Assembly (NCBI GenBank): GCA_020634215.1
Contig: JACKCD010000003.1
Span: forward strand, 1-64,000
Direction: 5' to 3'
DNA from: Ardenticatenaceae bacterium
Lineage (GTDB): Bacteria; Chloroflexota; Anaerolineae; Promineifilales; Promineifilaceae
Length of the DNA stretch: 64,000 nt
Shown one piece after another: positions 58,920 through 64,000 of the stretch. Positions within the stretch are counted from its first letter, which is position 1. The number at the start of each line of letters is the position of its first letter. Below the pieces are notes generated by a model. The model was not told the DNA's origin and ran no database searches. It saw nothing but the letters and a program-made list of their open reading frames with translations. Position numbers and translations under genes: made by a program.

Positions 58920-60554
58920 CTATCGTTTTAACTCCGCTGCAATCATCTGCACCAATTCACCCAGCTCTGCCCGCGCCTGCGCCGCCTGCGTGGGCGGCAG
59001 TGGCAAATTCAGGCTGTGGCGCAGTTCGGCAATGGTGGCAAACCGCTCGCTGGGTTCAGCCGCCAGACAGCGACGAAGTGCCTGGGCAATGTATGGCTCA
59101 AAGCCGTTGAGCTTGTTTAGCTGGGGTGGCAGCACCTCAAAAAAGTGTCGCGCTTGCTGTAGGTCAAAAGGCGGTTCGCCTAGCAGCAGCAAATACAAAA
59201 TCGCGCCCAGCGAATAGATGTCGGCGCGTTTGTCAATGTTTTGCTGCGGGGTGGTGGGGCGTGCCCCCTTGCCGTTTGCCAAATAGTGCGCCTGGGAATG
59301 GCGAATGACTTCGGGAGCCAGCCAATGGCTGCTGTTGGCCTCTTCGCGGCGCACAAAGGTGTAGTCGGGGGTTTTGCCGTTGATGGCCGAGCCAAAATCG
59401 GTGAGCCAAACGCGACCGTCGCGGTCAAGCAGAATGTTGGATGGCCGCAGGTCGCGGTGGACGATTTGGTGCTGGTTGTGCAGATGTTCCAGCGCGTTGA
59501 GTAACTGGGTGACGATTTCCAGCGCCTGGTTGACTTCAACCTTGGTCACTTCCTGCAAGATGCGCCCCAGGTCAAAGCCGTTGATATACCGTTCGACCAG
59601 ATAGGGCATGGCGCGGCTGTTTTTGTCGCGGGAGTAGTAGCCGGAGCTAAAGAGGGGGACGATGTTGGGGGGCATTTCGTCAAACTGCTCCCGAATTTCG
59701 ATTTCGCGGACGCAGTTGGCTTCGGTGGCGTGGTCAACGGGTTCTTTGATGATGAGGTCAATGGCCCCGCCGCGCCGCCGCGCCTGGCGGACGTTGTATT
59801 TGCCGCCGGTGGCAACGTGGTGCCCCAGCTTGTAGCCATCAAACGTTTGGTTTACCTCGCGTTTGATAAAAAAGAAGATGGTGAGGAACAGCCCCACGCC
59901 GACAATGCTGCCGATGAGGATGAAGGGAGAAACGGCCGTTTTTACCTCCTGCCCCATCAACTCCAGCGTGCGGTTTTCATAGGAAGTCAGGTCGTTGCCG
60001 TTGCTGTAGGTGGCGGTAAAGGTGGCAAAATTCGTTTCATCCAGCAGCGTCATCCACAGCGCAATCTGGCCGGCCACTTCGGACTCGGCGCTCTGCTGCC
60101 CAATCGTTTCCAGCAGGGTCATCACCTCGGTGCGGTAAATCGGTTCGTCGAGGGTGTAGGTGACGCTGGCATCGGGAAACGCCTTGCTTGGCTCTTGGCT
60201 GTAGGCATATAGCCCCATTTGCCGCGCTTCGTTGGCGGCCAGCACAATGAGTTCGTCCCGCGCCAGCAGCGTGTTGGCATAGGAAGGGTTGTTGCTTTGT
60301 AGCTGCATTCCGGCGGGCAAAAACAGGTGCAGTTCGTCGCTGGTCTGGTTGGTGAGGGTCATTTCCAGCATGGGTTCGACAAAGGCGATGCTGCGCCCGT
60401 GGATATGCACCACCACCAGACCCTCGGCGATGGCATCGGCTAACGGCCGTTCCTGCTGGGCGTGCGCGGGCAGCACCCAGCCGATTAGTAGGCTCACCCC
60501 CAACCAGAATAAAACGGCCGTTTTCCAGCCTGCGGTTGGTTTTTTATACATCAT
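58920..60554 (-). CDS. Receptor-like Ser/Thr protein kinase with external sensor domain
   Basis: A 544-residue protein: signal peptide (1-32, ..GWVLPAHAQ), outer beta-rich domain (33-208) with DELHLFLPAGMQLQSNN, transmembrane helix (210-230), Hanks-type kinase (240-517). All key residues are present: Lys270, HRDLRPSN (366-373; Asp368, Asn373), DFG (386-388), LAPEV (412-416) and DIYSLGAILYLLLLGEPPF. The glycine loop is weak (VATGGKYN). The topology, sensor out and kinase in, is reversed from the common PknB order, where the kinase is N-terminal. It overlaps the double-CheW gene by one base (TAATG) and abuts the pseudokinase. Confidence 0.9.
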   Translation of the reverse strand: MMYKKPTAGWKTAVLFWLGVSLLIGWVLPAHAQQERPLADAIAEGLVVVHIHGRSIAFVEPMLEMTLTNQTSDELHLFLPAGMQLQSNNPSYANTLLARDELIVLAANEARQMGLYAYSQEPSKAFPDASVTYTLDEPIYRTEVMTLLETIGQQSAESEVAGQIALWMTLLDETNFATFTATYSNGNDLTSYENRTLELMGQEVKTAVSPFILIGSIVGVGLFLTIFFFIKREVNQTFDGYKLGHHVATGGKYNVRQARRRGGAIDLIIKEPVDHATEANCVREIEIREQFDEMPPNIVPLFSSGYYSRDKNSRAMPYLVERYINGFDLGRILQEVTKVEVNQALEIVTQLLNALEHLHNQHQIVHRDLRPSNILLDRDGRVWLTDFGSAINGKTPDYTFVRREEANSSHWLAPEVIRHSQAHYLANGKGARPTTPQQNIDKRADIYSLGAILYLLLLGEPPFDLQQARHFFEVLPPQLNKLNGFEPYIAQALRRCLAAEPSERFATIAELRHSLNLPLPPTQAAQARAELGELVQMIAAELKR

Positions 60555-61516
60555 TATTCTCTTCTTGCTTGTTTCAAAATGGATAGGAGGTCGGGAATGA
60601 TTATTTGTTCCTCGCCTCGTTTCAAGCTGCCGCGAATGAGCGTTGGGTCAAGCGGATAGTTAGGTTGGATGGGTTCATACGGCAGCGGCAGCCGCTCTAG
60701 CCGCACGTTTGGCTCTACAAACAGGGCGACGTTGACCCCTTTAACGGCCGTTTGGGCAATCAGCAGCCGCAGCGTGCTTTCCGGTTCAATGGACAGCGAG
60801 CGGTGGGGATGCCAGTAGTGAGCCAGGTTGAGCACCGGCACCGGCAGCCCTTGCCAGGTAACAAGCCCCAAAATGTGGGGTGGGGCATCGGGCACGGGCA
60901 TGGGCGGCTCTGGGTCGCGGATTTCGGGCACCTGTGACAGGCTGAGGGCAAAGGCGAGGTTGCCGGGCATGTGGGGGATATTAAAGACGACGATTTGCAA
61001 ATGGCTGGCCGGTTTGTGGCTGGTGCGGTTGGGCTGGGCGGGGGTGGGCCAAACGGCCGTTAACGGCCGTTTTTCGCCATCGGGTCGCAGTTGTTCCACG
61101 GCCAGCAGCGGCACAAATTGGTTGTTAAGCTGCACCAAGCCGTTAAAGTAATCGTTGTGGCGGTCAATAACGGCCGTTGGCAGCGACCGTACTTGCTCCG
61201 GGCGCACCACGGTGATGGGGGTAATACGGTCAACCAGCAGAGCAAACGGCCGTTTGCTTTCCACCACCACCACCCGCTGCTCATCCGGCACACCCGTCAG
61301 CCGCTGTCCCAGCCGTTCCCCCAGGCTGTAAACCGGAATTTGCTCCCGCGCCGTCTGCAAATAGCCACACAGACCATCCGCGCCCCCTTCACCCTGCACC
61401 CAATCCGTCTGCTCAATGCTGCGGATGCAGTCCATATCAATGCCAAAAACATGTTTCCCAACGCCACAGCGAATCATGCTAAATACGCCGTTTTGGCTGG
61501 TCTTGCTTTGTATCAT
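60554..61516 (-). CDS. Double CheW-domain coupling protein
   Basis: A 320-residue protein with two CheW folds: residues about 12-145 (MIRCGVGKHVFGIDMDCIRSIE...FALLVDRI...NGLVQLNNQFVPLLAVEQL) and about 165-300 (LQIVVFNI..FALSLSQVPEIRDPE..ILGLVTWQGLPVPVLNLAHYW). CheW proteins join CheA to receptors; a doubled form may bridge two partners. It lies between CheB and the receptor kinase and overlaps the kinase gene by one base. Two palindromes directly follow each other at 61052-61071 (KRPLTAVW). Confidence 0.85.
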   Translation of the reverse strand: MIQSKTSQNGVFSMIRCGVGKHVFGIDMDCIRSIEQTDWVQGEGGADGLCGYLQTAREQIPVYSLGERLGQRLTGVPDEQRVVVVESKRPFALLVDRITPITVVRPEQVRSLPTAVIDRHNDYFNGLVQLNNQFVPLLAVEQLRPDGEKRPLTAVWPTPAQPNRTSHKPASHLQIVVFNIPHMPGNLAFALSLSQVPEIRDPEPPMPVPDAPPHILGLVTWQGLPVPVLNLAHYWHPHRSLSIEPESTLRLLIAQTAVKGVNVALFVEPNVRLERLPLPYEPIQPNYPLDPTLIRGSLKRGEEQIIIPDLLSILKQARRE

Positions 61517-61668
61517 CTCGTACTCCGGTAATCGGTAATCAGTAATCGGTAATCAGTAATGTCGTTTCACGACCACTACGTGTACGGTAATCGGTAATGT
61601 CGTTTCACGACCACTACGTGTACGGTAATCAGTTGCCTACACTGGTAACTGATTACTGAACACTGTTT
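61514..61668. repeat. GTAATC hexamer array, copy 3, with a 38-bp tandem duplication
   Basis: CGGTAATC/AGTAATC units, then GTCGTTTCACGACCACTACG (61561) repeated 38 bp later (61599), then ACTGATTACTG units. It fills the gap between cheB and the double-CheW gene. Confidence 0.88.
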
Positions 61669-62741
61669 CTTAACAAACGGGCAATCTGTGGCGGCGTGGC
61701 AATGTGGTCTACCACGCCTTCATCCACGGCACGCTGCGGCATTCCGTTGACCACACAGCTATCGGCATCTTGGGCATAGGTCGATCCCCCTTTGCTGCGA
61801 ATGGCTCGCAGCCCCATCGCACCATCGCTGCCCATGCCGGTCAGGATAACCCCACGGGTGCGCTGCCCATACACCTGCGCCACCGACTGCATGGTGACAT
61901 CTACCGAAGGTCGGTGCCCCTGAATTTTGGGTGCCTGGTTTAAATAGACCTCGGAATTGGGCCGCAGCAGCAGGTGATAATCGCCCGGTGCCACCAGCAC
62001 TTGCCCCGCCTGTAGCTTGTCGCCCGGTGCCGCTTCCTTGACTGACAGGGCAACGCGGCTGTTGAGCTGGGCGGCCAGCGCCCCGGTAAAGGAGGCGGGC
62101 ATGTGTTGCACCACCAAAATGGCGGCGGGAAAGTCGGCCGGCAGTTCGCTCAGTAGTTCGCGCAGGGCAACGGGGCCGCCGGTGGAAGCACCAATGACGA
62201 CCACGCCACTGGATAGCAGCACCGGTCTGCTGCCGTTGCTCCCGGTGATGCCGCCAACTATGTCGGCCACCAGCTTGGCTGTATGTGGGTCGGGCTGGCT
62301 GTCGCGGCTGTGGCGCGAACGAATGGAGCGCACCACCTTGATTTCGGCGGCCGACTGTACTTTGGCAATGATCTCTTGCCGCAGTGCCTCTGGCTTGACA
62401 TCGGTGCCGGGGGTGTATTTCAAAATAAAGTCAACGGCTCCCTTGTTAATTGCTTCCAGCGACATGGCGGCGGCACGGCGGCTGACACCACTAATGACGA
62501 CAACCGGGGTGGGATGATCGAGCATGATCTGCTGTAGCGTTTCCAGCCCGCTTACGTCTGGCATTTCCAGATCCAGGGTGATCACATCTGGGTGTAGTTC
62601 TTCAACCAGCTTTAGCCCGCGACGGCCGTTTAGCGCCGTGCCAACCACCTGCACATTGTTGCTAGAGTGCAAATGGTTGGTCAGCAGACGGCAGACGAAG
62701 GGAGAATCGTCAATGATCAGAACACGTACCGGTTTGGTCAT
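61653..62741 (-). CDS. cheB: Chemotaxis response regulator protein-glutamate methylesterase CheB
   Basis: A 362-residue CheB: receiver domain 1-125 with Asp11/Asp12 and phospho-acceptor Asp57 (TLDLEMP), linker, then the methylesterase domain with Ser186 (GASTGGP), His213 (VVQHMP) and Asp306 (TGMGSDGAMG) as the catalytic triad. It removes methyl groups from, or deamidates, chemoreceptor glutamates after phosphorylation by CheA. No CheR or receptor gene is seen in the window; these may lie upstream of cheA. Confidence 0.95.
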   Translation of the reverse strand: MTKPVRVLIIDDSPFVCRLLTNHLHSSNNVQVVGTALNGRRGLKLVEELHPDVITLDLEMPDVSGLETLQQIMLDHPTPVVVISGVSRRAAAMSLEAINKGAVDFILKYTPGTDVKPEALRQEIIAKVQSAAEIKVVRSIRSRHSRDSQPDPHTAKLVADIVGGITGSNGSRPVLLSSGVVVIGASTGGPVALRELLSELPADFPAAILVVQHMPASFTGALAAQLNSRVALSVKEAAPGDKLQAGQVLVAPGDYHLLLRPNSEVYLNQAPKIQGHRPSVDVTMQSVAQVYGQRTRGVILTGMGSDGAMGLRAIRSKGGSTYAQDADSCVVNGMPQRAVDEGVVDHIATPPQIARLLRNSVQ

Positions 62742-62751
62742 GTGGCGGTAG

Positions 62752-62821
62752 TTGGTAATCGGTAATCGGTAATCGGTAATCAGTCACCACACTGATTACC
62801 GATTACTGCTTACTGATTACT
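62752..62821. repeat. GTAATC hexamer hairpin, copy 4
   Basis: TTGGTAATCGGTAATCGGTA faces ACTGATTACCGATTACTG; it separates the cheA and cheB genes. Confidence 0.85.
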
Positions 62822-62822
62822 T

Positions 62823-64000
62823 CTAGTTATAGACAAGCTCCATCCCTGCCAGACGGCGCACCGTTTCCAGCAGCACGTCGTCGGTGTAGGGTTTGACGAG
62901 GTAGCCGGACACGCCGAGATCCATCGCTTTTTGCCGGTGTTTGTCGCCAGCGCGGGAGGTGAGCATGATGATGGGAATGTCGCGGTAGCTGGGGTTGGCG
63001 CGGAGGGTGGCGGTTAGCTCGTAGCCGTCCATGCGCGGCATTTCGATGTCGAGCAGGATGGCATCGGGTAGTTGGGTGAGGCTTTGGATGACTTCCAGGG
63101 CTTCGATGCCGTCCTTGGCGGCCAGCGTTTGCCAACCGGCACTGCGGATGAGGCTGGAGACGACGCGGCGGACGCTGACGGAGTCGTCTACGATGAGGAT
63201 GTTGAGCGACTCTTTGCGGCGGGGGGCGGCGGCGGTTTTGGGTTCCCAAACGGCCGTTTCTCCCTCCTCAGCTGGGTTCAAAATCTCTGTCGGGTTCAAA
63301 ATCAGCACCACGCTGCCGTCGCCCATCAGCGTGGCCCCGGTGATGCCATAGACACGGCGCAGATGGTTGCCCAGCGGCTTGACCACAATTTCGCGCCCGT
63401 CCAGCACTTCGTCCACCACCATTGCCACCCGCTTTTCGCCCGTGTTGACCACCAGCACCGACATGCGCTTGGAGGATTCATCGGCCGGCTGCGGCAGGTT
63501 AAGTAGTTCACCCAGCCGCACCACCGGGTAGACCGTGCCGCCAATCCGTACCACAGGTTCCTTGCCCACCTTGCTGATTTCGCTGCGATCCATGCGCGAA
63601 ATTTGGGTGACGGAGTTGAGCGGCAGGGCAAATGTCTCATGGTTAGACCGCACCAATAGCGCCCGCGTCACGGCCAGCGTCATAGGCAGACGAATGGTGA
63701 ACAGGGTGTAGCGACCCGGTTCGGAGTCGAGGGTGACGGTGCCTTTGAGCTTTTGTACGTTGGCGCGAAGGATGTCTAACCCCACGCCGCGCCCCGATAC
63801 CTCGTCAATCTCATCGGCAGTGCTAAAGCCGGGAATGAAAACCAGCCGGTACAGGTCGCGGTCGGTGAGCAGGGTGGCTTCATGTTCGTTAATGTAACCC
63901 CCTTCCACGGCCTTGTTGCGTAACAGTTGCGGCTCCAGCCCGGTGCCATCGTCTCGAATCTGGATGACGACCTGGCTACCTTCGTAGTAGGCGCGAATGC
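62823..64000 (-). CDS. cheA: CheA-type hybrid histidine kinase, C-terminal part (cut by window end)
   Basis: The frame is open to base 64000 and has no start inside the window. From the window end inward: ATPase G-box IRDDGTGLEPQLL, then IFIPGFSTADEIDEVSGRGVGLD-like F/G2 box (seen as VFIPGFSTADEI, GRGVGLDI), the CheW-like domain (FALPLNSVTQI...VVRLGELLNL...VAMVVDEVLDGREIV), and a fused receiver (NILIVDDSVSVRRVV, phospho-Asp in LLDIEMPRMDGYE, Lys in GYLVKPY). This ATPase-CheW-REC order is that of ChpA/PilL/FrzE-like hybrid CheAs of alternative chemosensory systems. The HPt domain(s) would lie beyond the window. The frame contains one palindrome (ETAVW) in the CheW-REC linker. Confidence 0.93.
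   Translation of the reverse strand, partial: IRAYYEGSQVVIQIRDDGTGLEPQLLRNKAVEGGYINEHEATLLTDRDLYRLVFIPGFSTADEIDEVSGRGVGLDILRANVQKLKGTVTLDSEPGRYTLFTIRLPMTLAVTRALLVRSNHETFALPLNSVTQISRMDRSEISKVGKEPVVRIGGTVYPVVRLGELLNLPQPADESSKRMSVLVVNTGEKRVAMVVDEVLDGREIVVKPLGNHLRRVYGITGATLMGDGSVVLILNPTEILNPAEEGETAVWEPKTAAAPRRKESLNILIVDDSVSVRRVVSSLIRSAGWQTLAAKDGIEALEVIQSLTQLPDAILLDIEMPRMDGYELTATLRANPSYRDIPIIMLTSRAGDKHRQKAMDLGVSGYLVKPYTDDVLLETVRRLAGMELVYN

Noticed and set aside
61514..61668. Possible CRISPR array in the cheB-cheW gap
   Set aside because: Units are 6-8 bases and the two 38-bp copies are direct tandem repeats without variable spacers; no cas genes.

Overview
The window looks like chromosomal DNA of an uncultured member of the Chloroflexota (Anaerolineae/Ardenticatenia type). 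This is inferred from content: a GT39 mannosyltransferase-like gene with a long C-terminal extension, two-copy NACHT/SUMF1-type proteins' style of architecture, GerW without other sporulation genes, form-II CoxL-like genes, many DinB/VOC/GNAT single genes, and short genes on alternating strands with little operon order. Base composition is moderately GC-rich, with several AT-richer patches. No rRNA, tRNA or CRISPR array was seen.

The strongest genome-scale signal is a palindrome, AACGGCCGTT, which I can read more than 60 times, about once per kilobase. Fewer than one copy would be expected from base composition. It lies in genes (read as T-A-V, N-G-R or R-P) and between genes. It is missing from several patches that also look foreign: the GIY-YIG/coiled-coil gene at 24.4-26.8 kb, the IS element at 36.1-37.3 kb, most of 41.7-46.1 kb and the HsdR-like gene at 48.8-49.9 kb. 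A second layer of repeats sits between genes: GGAGATT heptamer hairpins, GTAATC hexamer hairpins, GGACGCAGAT inverted repeats, a MITE-like 150-170 bp element and several perfect hairpins.

Layout. 0-2.5 kb: FAD oxidoreductase/DUF1295/SRPBCC set and a nucleotidyltransferase. 2.7-8.6 kb: GT39 glycosyltransferase converging on ahcY and an adenosine-kinase-like gene; 3.96-6.8 kb is riddled with frameshifts that cross gene borders. 8.7-11.7 kb: GT2, a PIN toxin pair and an RfbH-type sugar dehydratase. 11.9-15.0 kb: a membrane-anchored NACHT NTPase with an inserted Death-like domain, a SUMF1-like domain and a long D/A/R-L dipeptide repeat. 15.2-18.3 kb: orphan CoxL-like subunit flanked by MITE-like copies, pRiA4b ORF-3 protein. 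18.4-31.7 kb: sulfatase, homoprotocatechuate meta-cleavage genes (hpaD, hpaE, hpaG-like), MBL hydrolase, a TA pair, the GIY-YIG protein, a P-loop protein, a ThDP enzyme and chorismate mutase/DAHP synthase. 31.8-41.2 kb: DinB, WS/DGAT, a principal-type sigma factor, IS element, esterase, TVP38, GPH transporter, GerW pair. 41.7-56.6 kb: accessory single genes, an extracellular nuclease, an HsdR-like orphan, MFS, DUF433/DUF5615 pair, M50-like protease.

56.6-64.0 kb is the most unusual block. A CheA hybrid kinase (cut by the window end), CheB and a double-CheW protein are followed, with overlapping or abutting reading frames, by a membrane Ser/Thr kinase whose sensor faces outside, a paralogous pseudokinase of the same architecture, and a lipoprotein. 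This suggests a chemosensory array wired to an active/inactive receptor-kinase pair.
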